A stretch of 64,000 nucleotides of DNA from Paraburkholderia nodosa (lineage in GTDB: Bacteria > Pseudomonadota > Gammaproteobacteria > Burkholderiales > Burkholderiaceae), in NCBI RefSeq assembly GCF_001718195.1, contig NZ_MCNV01000020.1, positions 1-64,000 of the forward strand, written 5' to 3'. This document shows positions 51,500-60,227 of the stretch, piece after piece. The translations under genes were made by a program, and so were the position numbers. The notes beneath the pieces are model-generated. The model made no database searches. It was not told the origin of the DNA and saw only the letters and a list, made by a program, of their open reading frames with translations. Every line of letters begins with the position of its first letter. Within the stretch, counting starts at the first letter, position 1.

Positions 51500-53191
51500 A
51501 TGAACGATACGCCATCGAGGCTACCGCTCAACCGCAGCGCGATCCTGCTACTGATCCTCGCCCTCGCCGTGATCTGGTTCCTGCCGCTCGGCTGGCGCCA
51601 CCTGCTGCCGAGCGACGAAGGCCGCTACGCCGAAATGGCGCGCGAAATGCTCGCGAGCGGCGACTGGATCACGCCGCGCTACAACGACTACAAGTACTTC
51701 GAAAAGCCGCCGCTGCAAACCTGGATGAACGCGCTCACGTTCGCGTGGTTCGGCATCGGCGAGTGGCAGGCGCGCCTCTACACGGCGCTCACCGGCTTCG
51801 CGGGCGTGCTGCTGATCGGCTTCACCGGCGCGCGCGTGTTCAACGCCGCCACGGGCTTCTTCGCCGCGGTCGTGCTCGCCTGCGCGCCGTACTGGAACCT
51901 GATGGGCCACTTCAACACGCTCGACATGGGCCTGGCGTTCTGGATGCAACTCACGCTGTGTGCGCTGCTGCTCGCCCAGCGCCCGACCCTGCCCAAGGCG
52001 AACGCGCGCCTGTGGATGTGGGTGTGCTGGGCCGCCATGGCGATGGCGGTGCTGTCCAAGGGCCTCGTCGGCCTGATCCTGCCAGGCGCCGTGCTGGTGC
52101 TCTATACGGCGATTTCGCGCGACTGGGCGCTCTGGAAGCGCCTCTATCTCGTGAGCGGTCTGATCGTCTTCTTCGCGATCGTGTCGCCGTGGTTCATCCT
52201 CGTGCAGCAGCGCAATCCCGAGTTCTTCAACTTCTTCTTCATCGTCCAGCAGTTCCAGCGCTACCTCACGCCCGCGCAGAACCGCCCCGGCCCGTTCTAC
52301 TACTTCGTGCCGGTCATGCTGGTGGGCTTCCTGCCGTGGCTTTCGGTGAGCGTGCAGAGCGTGCGCCATGCGCTGCGCGCGCCGCGCCAGCCCAACGGGT
52401 TCTCGCCCGTCATGCTGATGCTCGTGTGGACGGTGTTCATTTTCCTGTTCTTCAGCGCCTCGCACTCGAAGCTCGTCTCCTACGTCCTGCCGATCGCGCC
52501 GCCCGTGGCGCTCATCATCGGCATGTATCTGCCGGTCATGACGCGCGCCCAGTGGAACAAGCACCTCGCGGGCTACGCGGTGTTCGCCGTCGCGCTGATG
52601 GCGGGCTCGTTCGTGCTCACGCGGCTCGGCGACGCGCGCAATCCCAACGCGCTCTACCGGGAGTTCCAGGTCTGGGTGTTCGGCGCGGCCGCGGTGGCCT
52701 TCGTCGTCACCATGGTCGGCCTGCGCCTGAACCGGGCGAAGCGCACGCCCGAAACCGGTGCGCGCGCGCCAGCGGTTGCGCTCGGCACCGCGTGGCTGCT
52801 GCTCGCGACCATTGCGGGCACGGGCCACGACGTGTTCGGCACGCTGAGTTCCGGCGCGCCGCTCGCGCCCGCTGTGCGCGCCGCCATTGCGAAGCTGCCG
52901 CCCGACACGCCGTTCTACTCGGTGGGCGTACTCGACCATACGATGCCTTTCTACGTGCGCCATACGATGACGATGGTCGAGGTCACCGACGAGCTGGCCT
53001 TCGGCATCTCCGAGGAGCCGCAAAAATGGGTGCCGACCATTGCCGACTGGGAGGCGCGCTGGAAGTCCGACCGCTATGCGCTCGCGCTGCTTCCCGTGAA
53101 GCGCTACGAAGAGCTGGCCGCGCAGGGCCTGCCGATGCAGGTTGTCGCGCGCGACGCGCGGCGCGTGATCGTTGAAAAGCCGCAATCCTGA
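51500..53191 (+). CDS. arnT: Undecaprenyl phosphate-Ara4N transferase ArnT
   Basis: A periplasmic-face membrane glycosyltransferase that adds 4-amino-4-deoxy-L-arabinose to lipid A and inner core, lowering the affinity for cationic peptides such as polymyxin. The 563 residues include about 12 TM helices. The first periplasmic loop has LPSDEGRYAEMAREMLASGDW (SDEGRYAEMA core, carrying the catalytic Asp/Glu) and KPPLQTWMNA. It heads the arn cluster here, whereas it is internal in E. coli arnBCADTEF. Confidence 0.93.
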   Translation: MNDTPSRLPLNRSAILLLILALAVIWFLPLGWRHLLPSDEGRYAEMAREMLASGDWITPRYNDYKYFEKPPLQTWMNALTFAWFGIGEWQARLYTALTGFAGVLLIGFTGARVFNAATGFFAAVVLACAPYWNLMGHFNTLDMGLAFWMQLTLCALLLAQRPTLPKANARLWMWVCWAAMAMAVLSKGLVGLILPGAVLVLYTAISRDWALWKRLYLVSGLIVFFAIVSPWFILVQQRNPEFFNFFFIVQQFQRYLTPAQNRPGPFYYFVPVMLVGFLPWLSVSVQSVRHALRAPRQPNGFSPVMLMLVWTVFIFLFFSASHSKLVSYVLPIAPPVALIIGMYLPVMTRAQWNKHLAGYAVFAVALMAGSFVLTRLGDARNPNALYREFQVWVFGAAAVAFVVTMVGLRLNRAKRTPETGARAPAVALGTAWLLLATIAGTGHDVFGTLSSGAPLAPAVRAAIAKLPPDTPFYSVGVLDHTMPFYVRHTMTMVEVTDELAFGISEEPQKWVPTIADWEARWKSDRYALALLPVKRYEELAAQGLPMQVVARDARRVIVEKPQS

Positions 53192-53329
53192 GCGCTTCCT
53201 GGCCCCGATTGACGCATGGGCGATAATCGGGCCGCGCCGCGCCGGTTCGGCCTACCCGGGCCGGCCGCCCTGCGCGGCTTGGCCCGGGCTCCCGCCCCAA
53301 CCCGACAACCCGTTGAACCACCCTTTCCG

Positions 53330-53701
53330 ATGAATCCGATTTCCCTCATCTGCATCCTCGCCGGCGTCGGCCTCAACGCCTGCGCGCAACTGTTGCTGAA
53401 AGCGGGTGTCAATGCCGTTGGACACTTCGAATTCAGCCGTGCGAACATCTTGCCCATTGGCCTGAAGCTCGCGACGCAAGTGCCGATTCTCGGCGGCCTC
53501 ACCTGCTACGTGTTCAGCGTGGTCGTGTGGATCGTCGGGCTCTCGCGCGTGGACGTCTCGATCGCCTACCCGATGCTCTCGCTCGGCTACGTGGTCAACG
53601 CGTTCGCGGCGTGGTATCTGTTCGGCGAGGTGCTGAGCGTGCAGCGGCTCGTGGGCATCGGCATCATCCTGATCGGCGTGTTCGTGCTGGCGCGCAGCTG
53701 A
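53330..53701 (+). CDS. Small multidrug resistance-type flippase subunit (ArnE/ArnF-like)
   Basis: A 123-residue protein with four TM helices of the EamA/SMR type. It opens MNPISLICILAGVGLNACAQLLLKAG, with GVGLNACAQLLLK similar to ArnE/ArnF, and continues CYVFSVVVWIVGLSRVDVSIAYPMLSLGY (LSRVDVSIAYP is the SMR signature). It lies between arnT and arnB. In E. coli, ArnE and ArnF together flip undecaprenyl-phosphate-Ara4N; here only one such gene is present, suggesting a homodimer or a second subunit elsewhere. Confidence 0.87.
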   Translation: MNPISLICILAGVGLNACAQLLLKAGVNAVGHFEFSRANILPIGLKLATQVPILGGLTCYVFSVVVWIVGLSRVDVSIAYPMLSLGYVVNAFAAWYLFGEVLSVQRLVGIGIILIGVFVLARS

Positions 53702-53840
53702 CGCGCCGCGGCGCGCTGTGGCGCGCGTGGCGAGGCCGCTTGCAGCGCGGCATATTGCGCCCATATAAGTATTTCGTAAGATGCGCCGCGGCGGCCTTGC
53801 CGCCCGGCCCCACTTTCTGACGAGCAAAGAGCAAGCACTC

Positions 53841-55004
53841 ATGACCCAGTCATCCCCGCAGTCGACCCTTCCGTTCCTGCCGTTCGTGCGTCCCGAAATC
53901 GACGAGGAAACCATCCAGGGCGTCGCCGACGTACTGCGTTCGGGCTGGATCACGACCGGCCCGCAGAACCAGGCGTTCGAAGCGGCGCTCTCGGAGTATT
54001 GCGGCGGCCGTCCGGTGCGCACCTTCAACTCGGGCACGGCGACGCTCGAAATCGGTTTGCGCCTTGCCGGCGTGGGTCCCGGCGACGAAGTCATCACGAC
54101 GCCCGCGTCGTGGGTTTCCACGAGCAACGTGATCTACGAGGTGGGCGCGACGCCGGTGTTCGCCGACATCGATCCCGTCACGCGCAACATCGATCTCGAC
54201 AAGCTCGAAGCCGCCATCACGCCGAAGACCAAAGCCATCATCCCGGTCTTTCTCTCGGGCCTGCCCGTCGACATGGACCGGCTCTACGCGATCGCCCGCC
54301 AGCACAAGCTGCGCGTAATCGAGGACGCCGCGCAGGCGTTCGGCTCGAGCTGGAACGGCAAGCGCATCGGCGCGATCGGCGACATCGTCTCGTTCAGCTT
54401 CCACGCCAACAAGAACCTCACGTCGATCGAAGGCGGCGCGCTCGTCCTCAACGACGAAGCCGAGGCCGTGCTCGCGCAGAAATACCGTCTCCAGGGCATT
54501 ACGCGCACGGGCTTCGACGGCATGGACTGCGACGTGCTCGGCGGCAAGTACAATCTCACGGATGTGGCGGCGCGCGTCGGGCTCGGCCAGCTCAAGCACA
54601 TCGAGCGTTTCATCCGGCAGCGCCGCGAGCTTGCGCGGGCTTACTTCGCGGGCTTCGAAGGCGGCGCGGCGGTTAAGCTCGGCGTCGGCCTGCCGCTCGC
54701 CGATTTCGCCAACAGCAACTGGCACATGTTCCAGATCACGCTGCCGCTCGACACGCTCGCGATCGACCGCGCCGGTTTCATGGGCGAACTCAAGGAGCGC
54801 GGCATCGGCTCGGGCGTGCATTACCCGGCCATCCACCTCTTCACGCTCTACCGCGAGCGTGGTTTCAAGGCGGGCATGTTCCCGCACGCGGAGCGCTTCG
54901 GTGCGAGCACGGTCACGCTGCCGCTCTTCACGCAGATGACCGAAGCCGACGTGGCGCGCGTGTGCAGCGCAGTGAACGAGATTTGCGCGAAGTTTGCGAA
55001 GTAG
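53841..55004 (+). CDS. arnB: UDP-4-amino-4-deoxy-L-arabinose aminotransferase ArnB
   Basis: A PLP-dependent DegT/DnrJ aminotransferase of 387 residues that converts UDP-4-keto-arabinose to UDP-Ara4N with glutamate. Signatures are PFVRPEIDEETIQGV, FNSGTATLEIGL, the EDAAQAFGSSWNGKRIGAIGD segment (EDAAQAFGSSW core), and the PLP lysine in SFHANKNLTSIEGG. It sits 139 bp after the flippase gene and 189 bp before arnC. Sugar aminotransferases for O-antigen share the fold; the arn neighbours decide the call. Confidence 0.93.
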   Translation: MTQSSPQSTLPFLPFVRPEIDEETIQGVADVLRSGWITTGPQNQAFEAALSEYCGGRPVRTFNSGTATLEIGLRLAGVGPGDEVITTPASWVSTSNVIYEVGATPVFADIDPVTRNIDLDKLEAAITPKTKAIIPVFLSGLPVDMDRLYAIARQHKLRVIEDAAQAFGSSWNGKRIGAIGDIVSFSFHANKNLTSIEGGALVLNDEAEAVLAQKYRLQGITRTGFDGMDCDVLGGKYNLTDVAARVGLGQLKHIERFIRQRRELARAYFAGFEGGAAVKLGVGLPLADFANSNWHMFQITLPLDTLAIDRAGFMGELKERGIGSGVHYPAIHLFTLYRERGFKAGMFPHAERFGASTVTLPLFTQMTEADVARVCSAVNEICAKFAK

Positions 55005-55193
55005 TTGGCAAAACAGGCAGTAACGGAAGTCGGGGACGGGATAACGCCGCTCTGACGGGCATGGGACCCGTGGCAGCGCTAAAGCGCCAACTCGGGTCGA
55101 CACAGGGGAAACGCAGGCGGACGGCGCGGCGCATGCGCCGCCGATTTGCGCATGCAGCAAACCGCAGCATCCAATAACGGAATCGACGCACAC

Positions 55194-56300
55194 ATGAGTC
55201 AAACGGAACAAGGCACCTTGACCCCGGACACGCCGGAAGTCTCGGTCATCATTCCGGTCTACAACGAGGAAGCTGGCCTTCCCGAGCTGTTCGCGCGCCT
55301 GTATCCGGCGCTCGACAAGCTCGGCACCTCGTACGAAGTGATCTTCATCAACGACGGCAGCCGCGACCGCTCGGCCGCGATGCTCGCGGAGCAGTTCCGC
55401 GCGCGGCCCGATACCACGCGCGCGATCCTGCTCAACGGCAACTACGGCCAGCACATGGCGATTCTCGCGGGCTTCGAGCAGGCCCGCGGCGAGATCGTCA
55501 TCACGCTCGACGCCGATCTGCAGAATCCGCCCGAGGAAATCGGCAAGCTCGTCGAGAAGATGCGCGAGGGCTACGACTACGTCGGCACCATCCGCAAGCA
55601 GCGCCAGGACAGCCTCTGGCGGCGCAAGGCCTCGCAGGCGATGAACCGTCTGCGCGAGCGCATCACGCGCATCAAGATGACCGATCAGGGCTGCATGCTG
55701 CGCGCGTACAACCGCCGCATCATCGACACGATCAACCGCTGCGGCGAAATCAACACCTTCATCCCGGCGCTCGCGTACACGTTCTCGCAGAACCCGGTCG
55801 AGGTGGAGGTCGCGCACGAGGAGCGCTTCGCGGGCGAATCGAAGTACTCGCTCTACAGCCTCATTCGCCTGAATTTCGACCTCGTGACGGGCTTCTCCGT
55901 CGTGCCGCTGCAGTGGCTCTCGTTCATCGGCGTGATCCTCTCGCTCGGCTCGGCGGGCCTCTTCCTGCTGCTGCTGATTCGCCGCTTCGTCCTCGGCGCG
56001 GAAGTGCAAGGCGTCTTCACGCTCTTCGCCATCACGTTCTTCCTGCTCGGCGTGATCATCTTCGCGCTCGGGCTGCTCGGCGAGTACATCGGCCGCATCT
56101 ACCAGCAGGTGCGCGCGCGTCCGCGTTACCTGATCCAGACGATCCTCGAGGAGCGCAATGGCCGCGCCGTCGTCGATACGCCGCGCCAGGATTTCATGCA
56201 GGCGGCCGCCTTCGCGCAGCCGGCTGAACCCGCGCGAGCGGCAGGTGCGGCTGCGAGGCCGGCCACCACGAACGCGGCCAATGAAGGAGCCGGCCAATGA
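55194..56300 (+). CDS. arnC: Undecaprenyl-phosphate Ara4FN transferase ArnC
   Basis: A GT2 glycosyltransferase that loads formylated Ara4N onto undecaprenyl phosphate at the inner membrane. The catalytic domain has SVIIPVYNEEAGLPEL, FINDGSRDRS, LNGNYGQHMAI and TLDADLQNPPEEIG (metal-binding DxD region). Two C-terminal TM helices follow (LSFIGVILSLGSAGLFLLL; FTLFAITFFLLGVIIFALG). The Ala-rich tail of 45 residues is not in E. coli ArnC (322). I use the ATG at 55194; ATG at 55152 and TTG at 55146 are alternatives in the same frame. Its stop overlaps the next start by 4 bp. Confidence 0.93.
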   Translation: MSQTEQGTLTPDTPEVSVIIPVYNEEAGLPELFARLYPALDKLGTSYEVIFINDGSRDRSAAMLAEQFRARPDTTRAILLNGNYGQHMAILAGFEQARGEIVITLDADLQNPPEEIGKLVEKMREGYDYVGTIRKQRQDSLWRRKASQAMNRLRERITRIKMTDQGCMLRAYNRRIIDTINRCGEINTFIPALAYTFSQNPVEVEVAHEERFAGESKYSLYSLIRLNFDLVTGFSVVPLQWLSFIGVILSLGSAGLFLLLLIRRFVLGAEVQGVFTLFAITFFLLGVIIFALGLLGEYIGRIYQQVRARPRYLIQTILEERNGRAVVDTPRQDFMQAAAFAQPAEPARAAGAAARPATTNAANEGAGQ

Positions 56301-57253
56301 AACCGCGCGCCGTTGTGTTCGCGTATCACAACGTGGGCGTGCGCTGTCTGCAGGTGTTGCTCGCGGGCGGCGTCGACGTTGCGCTCGTCGTCACGCATGA
56401 AGACAGCCCGACCGAAAACATCTGGTTCGGCAGCGTGAAGTCGGTGGCCGAGGAGCATGGCATCGAAGTCGTCACGCCCGCCGACCCGAAGAGCGCCGAG
56501 TTGCGCGCGGCCGTTTCGGCAGCGCGCCCGGACTTCATCTTCTCGTTCTACTACCGGCACATGCTGCCCGTGGACCTGCTCGCCCTCGCCGGGCGCGGCG
56601 CGTACAACGTGCACGGCTCGCTCCTGCCGAAATACCGCGGCCGCGTGCCCACGAACTGGGCCGTGCTCAACGGCGAAACCGAAACGGGCGCCACGCTGCA
56701 CGAAATGGGCGCGAAGCCCGACGCGGGCGCGATCGTCGCGCAGACCCCGGTGCCGATCCTGCCCGACGACACCGCCGCGCAGGTCTTCGACAAGGTGACG
56801 GTCGCCGCCGAGCAGACGCTCTGGCGCGTGCTGCCCGCGCTGATCGCGGGCGAGGCGCCGCATCTGCCGAACGATCTCACGAAGGGCAGCTATTACGGCG
56901 GGCGCAAGCCGGAAGACGGCCGCATCGACTTCGGCGAGAGCGCGCAGCACGTGTACAACCTGATCCGCGCCGTCGCGCCGCCCTATCCGGGCGCGTTCAC
57001 CGACATCGGCAACGAACGTTTCGTGATTGCCCGCGCGCGTCTCGTGCGCCCCGGCTCGCAAGACGCCGAAAGGGTCCGCACCCTCGCCGGATTGCCCGTG
57101 GGCATCCACGTAAGCGATAATGCGCTTTTCGCCGTTTGTGGCGACGCACGCGCCATCGCGATCCACGAACTGCGGCATCAGCATAACGGTCAGGAGACCG
57201 TCATCAGCCCCGCCGCGTTCTCCGAACTCATTTCATCTGTCCCCCGTCCATGA
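56297..57253 (+). CDS. UDP-Ara4N formyltransferase (separate ArnA N-terminal domain)
   Basis: A 318-residue formyl-tetrahydrofolate-dependent transferase equivalent to the first half of E. coli ArnA. The catalytic Asn-His-Asp set is visible in YNVHGSLLPKYRGRVP and TLHEMGAKPDAGAIVAQ, with FSFYYRHMLP upstream. Formylation pulls the ArnB equilibrium forward and is removed later by ArnD. It is linked to both neighbours by 4-bp overlaps (56297-56300 and 57250-57253), so translation is probably coupled. In enterobacteria this and the next activity are fused in one chain. Confidence 0.93.
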   Translation: MKPRAVVFAYHNVGVRCLQVLLAGGVDVALVVTHEDSPTENIWFGSVKSVAEEHGIEVVTPADPKSAELRAAVSAARPDFIFSFYYRHMLPVDLLALAGRGAYNVHGSLLPKYRGRVPTNWAVLNGETETGATLHEMGAKPDAGAIVAQTPVPILPDDTAAQVFDKVTVAAEQTLWRVLPALIAGEAPHLPNDLTKGSYYGGRKPEDGRIDFGESAQHVYNLIRAVAPPYPGAFTDIGNERFVIARARLVRPGSQDAERVRTLAGLPVGIHVSDNALFAVCGDARAIAIHELRHQHNGQETVISPAAFSELISSVPRP

Positions 57254-58299
57254 CCAAAAAAGTTCTGATCCTGGGTGTGAACGGCTTTATCGGCCACCAC
57301 CTCTCCAAGCGCATCCTCGAAAGCACGAACTGGGAAGTGTTCGGCATGGACATGCAGACGGATCGCCTCGGCGACCTCGTCAAGCATGAGCGGATGCACT
57401 TCTTCGAAGGCGACATCACGATCAACAAGGAGTGGGTCGAGTACCACGTCAAGAAGTGCGACGTGATCCTGCCGCTGGTCGCCATCGCGACGCCCGCCAC
57501 CTACGTGCAGCAGCCGCTGCGCGTGTTCGAGCTCGACTTCGAAGCGAACCTGCCGATCGTGCGTTCGGCCGTGAAGTACCGCAAGCACCTCGTCTTCCCG
57601 TCGACATCGGAAGTCTATGGCATGTGCTCGGACGAGCAGTTCGACCCGGATGCGTCCGCCCTGACCTACGGCCCGATCAACAAGCCGCGCTGGATCTACG
57701 CGTGCTCGAAGCAGCTGATGGACCGCGTGATCTGGGGCTACGGCATGGAAGGCCTGAATTTCACGCTGTTCCGTCCGTTCAACTGGATCGGCCCGGGCCT
57801 CGACTCGATCTACACGCCGAAGGAAGGTTCGTCGCGCGTCGTGACGCAGTTCCTCGGCCACATCGTGCGCGGCGAGAACATCAGCCTCGTGGATGGCGGC
57901 GCGCAAAAGCGCGCGTTCACCGACATCGACGACGGCATCGCGGCGCTGATGAAGATCATCGAGAACAAGGACGGCGTCGCCACGGGCAAGATCTACAACA
58001 TCGGCAACCCGACCAACAACTTCTCGGTGCGCGAACTCGCGCACAAGATGCTCGCGCTCGCCGCCGAATTCCCGGAATACGCGGAAACGGCCAAGAAGGT
58101 GCAGTTGGTCGAAACGTCGTCGGGCGCGTACTACGGCGCGGGCTACCAGGACGTGCAGAACCGCGTGCCGAAGATCGACAACACGAAGCAGGAACTCGGC
58201 TGGGCGCCGAAGTCGACCTTCGACGAAGCGCTGCGCAAGATCTTCGAAGCATACCGCGGCCATGTCGCCGAAGCGCGTGCGCTCGTCGAGCAACATTAA
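57250..58299 (+). CDS. arnA: UDP-glucuronate oxidative decarboxylase (separate ArnA C-terminal domain)
   Basis: A 349-residue NAD-dependent SDR that oxidises and decarboxylates UDP-glucuronate to UDP-4-keto-arabinose, the first committed step of Ara4N synthesis. The NAD motif is LILGVNGFIGHHLSKRIL. The Ser/Thr and Tyr catalytic residues are in VFPSTSEVYGMCSDEQFD and WIYACSKQLMDRVIWGYG, and the FRPFNWIGPGLDSIYTPKEG region matches the ArnA decarboxylase domain. It is translated by 4-bp overlap from the formyltransferase. The UDP-glucose dehydrogenase that supplies substrate is not in the window. Confidence 0.94.
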   Translation: MTKKVLILGVNGFIGHHLSKRILESTNWEVFGMDMQTDRLGDLVKHERMHFFEGDITINKEWVEYHVKKCDVILPLVAIATPATYVQQPLRVFELDFEANLPIVRSAVKYRKHLVFPSTSEVYGMCSDEQFDPDASALTYGPINKPRWIYACSKQLMDRVIWGYGMEGLNFTLFRPFNWIGPGLDSIYTPKEGSSRVVTQFLGHIVRGENISLVDGGAQKRAFTDIDDGIAALMKIIENKDGVATGKIYNIGNPTNNFSVRELAHKMLALAAEFPEYAETAKKVQLVETSSGAYYGAGYQDVQNRVPKIDNTKQELGWAPKSTFDEALRKIFEAYRGHVAEARALVEQH

Positions 58300-58323
58300 G
58301 CGTTAGAGAAAGGTCATCGCCTC

Positions 58324-59220
58324 TTGGCCCGCATCGTCCTGAAAATCGACGTCGACACGCTGCGCGGTACCCGCGAAGGCGTGCCGAATCTCGCGCGCAT
58401 CTTCGACCGCTACAAGGCGCGCGCCACGTTCCTGTTCAGCCTCGGCCCCGATCACACGGGCTGGGCGCTGCGTCGCGTGTTGCGACCTGGCTTTCTCAAG
58501 AAGGTCTCGCGCACGTCGGTGGTCGAGCACTACGGCGTGAAGCAGCTGATGTACGGCGTGCTGCTGCCGGGGCCCGACATCGGCGTGGAAGCCGCGGCGG
58601 AAATGCGCGCGATTCACGAAGCCGGCTTCGAGTGCGGCATCCATACGTGGGATCACGTGTACTGGCAGGACAACGTGCGCAAGCGCGACGCGCGGTGGAC
58701 CGCGCGCCAGATGCAGAAGAGCCACGACCGCTTCACGCGGATCTTCGGCACGCCGCCCGTCACGCACGGCGCGGCAGGCTGGCAGATGAACGAAGCCGCC
58801 TTCGAGCAGATCGACACGTGGGGCATGCGCTACGCCTCCGACGGGCGCGGTCATTCGCCCTACCGTCCGGTGGTGGCGGGCCGTACGCTGAATCACGTGC
58901 AGATGCCCACCACGCTGCCCACGCTCGACGAGGTGCTCGGTGTCGATGGCGTCGATACCGATACGGTCGCGGCGTGGATGCTCAAGCGCACCGAAAACAA
59001 CCCGCACGATCAGGTCTTCACGCTGCACGCCGAACTCGAAGGCCAGAAGCTCGCACCGGTGTTCGAACAGCTGCTCGCCGGCTGGTGCGCACAAGGCCAT
59101 ACGTTTGCCACGATGGGCGACTACCATGCGACGCTGGACCCGGATTCGCTGCCATCGTACCCTGTCACCTGGGGCGAGATCGCCGGCCGCTCCGGCCAGC
59201 TGATCGTGCAGCCCGACTGA
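58324..59220 (+). CDS. arnD: Ara4FN-phosphoundecaprenol deformylase ArnD
   Basis: A polysaccharide-deacetylase-fold enzyme of 298 residues that removes the formyl group before the lipid is flipped. It starts with TTG (MARIVLKIDVDTLRGTREGVP; the KIDVDT motif carries the metal-site Asp), has FLFSLGPDHTG, and the zinc-binding HTWDHVYWQD. AAAGG precedes the TTG. It is the last arn gene, 24 bp after the decarboxylase. Confidence 0.93.
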   Translation: MARIVLKIDVDTLRGTREGVPNLARIFDRYKARATFLFSLGPDHTGWALRRVLRPGFLKKVSRTSVVEHYGVKQLMYGVLLPGPDIGVEAAAEMRAIHEAGFECGIHTWDHVYWQDNVRKRDARWTARQMQKSHDRFTRIFGTPPVTHGAAGWQMNEAAFEQIDTWGMRYASDGRGHSPYRPVVAGRTLNHVQMPTTLPTLDEVLGVDGVDTDTVAAWMLKRTENNPHDQVFTLHAELEGQKLAPVFEQLLAGWCAQGHTFATMGDYHATLDPDSLPSYPVTWGEIAGRSGQLIVQPD

Positions 59221-59357
59221 ATCCGCCGCCTGCGCGCCGCGGGGTGTCTGCCAGGATCCGCGCCCGCGCAACACCGCCCGCCGCGGGCGGCACGCCGTCC
59301 CGGCGAAACGGCGCCGTGCGCTGCGGCAACGCCAGCCAATAACAAAGGGAGAGCCAC

Positions 59358-59828
59358 GTGCCTGACGTGACCATCGCAGTCGACCACCCCGTCCCGGACT
59401 TCACCGCCCCTGCTACCGGCGGCGACTTCACGCTGTCGAGCCTGAAGGGCAGCAAGGTGGTGCTGTACTTCTATCCGAAAGACAACACGCCCGGCTGCAC
59501 GACCGAAGGCCTGCAGTTCCGCGACCTCTATCCGAAGTTCAAAAAGGCCGGCGCGCAGATCGTGGGCGTGTCGCGCGACAGCGTGCGTTCGCACGATAAC
59601 TTCAAGGCCAAGCTCGAACTGCCGTTTACCTTGGTATCGGATGCCGACGAAGCGCTGTGCACGCTCTTCGACGTCATCAAATTGAAGAAAATGTATGGCA
59701 AACAGGTACGAGGGATCGAACGCTCGACCTTTCTCATCGACGCGACTGGCGTGTTGCGCCAGGAGTGGCGCGGCATCAAGGTCCCGGGCCATGTCGATGA
59801 AGTTCTGGAGGCTGTACAAGCGCTTTGA
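59358..59828 (+). CDS. bcp: Thioredoxin-dependent peroxiredoxin Bcp
   Basis: A 156-residue BCP/PrxQ peroxiredoxin that reduces hydroperoxides. It starts at GTG after GGGAGAG. The peroxidatic Cys is in NTPGCTTEGLQF, and the Arg of the active site is in VSRDSVRSHDNFK. The resolving Cys found five residues later in E. coli Bcp is replaced (GLQF), leaving only a distant Cys in EALCTLFDV, so it may work as a 1-Cys enzyme or use that other Cys. It is 138 bp after arnD with no clear promoter. Confidence 0.92.
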   Translation: MPDVTIAVDHPVPDFTAPATGGDFTLSSLKGSKVVLYFYPKDNTPGCTTEGLQFRDLYPKFKKAGAQIVGVSRDSVRSHDNFKAKLELPFTLVSDADEALCTLFDVIKLKKMYGKQVRGIERSTFLIDATGVLRQEWRGIKVPGHVDEVLEAVQAL

Positions 59829-59954
59829 GGAGCGTTATATTGGGCTGCAATGAGTGCCTGTCCAACCCTTTTTACGTCGCGTTGCGGCGGTTTCGCAGCC
59901 GGTCATGGAATGACCGGAAGGGCGTATCCGAGGCAACGGGACAACACCGAAGTG

Positions 59955-59992
59955 AAGCCGCTTGCCTCGTCATCCGGGGCGGCGGCTTTTTT
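59955..59992 (+). terminator. Probable intrinsic terminator after bcp
   Basis: AAGCCGC pairs with GCGGCTT, enclosing a 20-nt region that can add pairs (TTGCC with GGGGC), and ends in a run of T. It is 127 bp downstream of the bcp stop. The rest of the 59829-60227 gap shows no gene I can support. Confidence 0.65.
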
Positions 59993-60227
59993 GTTTGTTC
60001 GATGCTGTTCTCTCCCGCTTTTCTCCCCGTTCGTGCCGGCTTTGCGACCCGGCGCACGCAAACATCAAGGAGCTGATCGAAAACCAGGCGAACCGGCATT
60101 TTCTGACATGAGCGCGCACCTTGCGCAGTAACGGCGGAGGCCTACCCGGCACCCGCACGCACCGCCCGAAAGCGCGCCTTACTGGGTAACCCCGCGACCA
60201 CTCGACCCGATTTTTTCGAGGGACACC

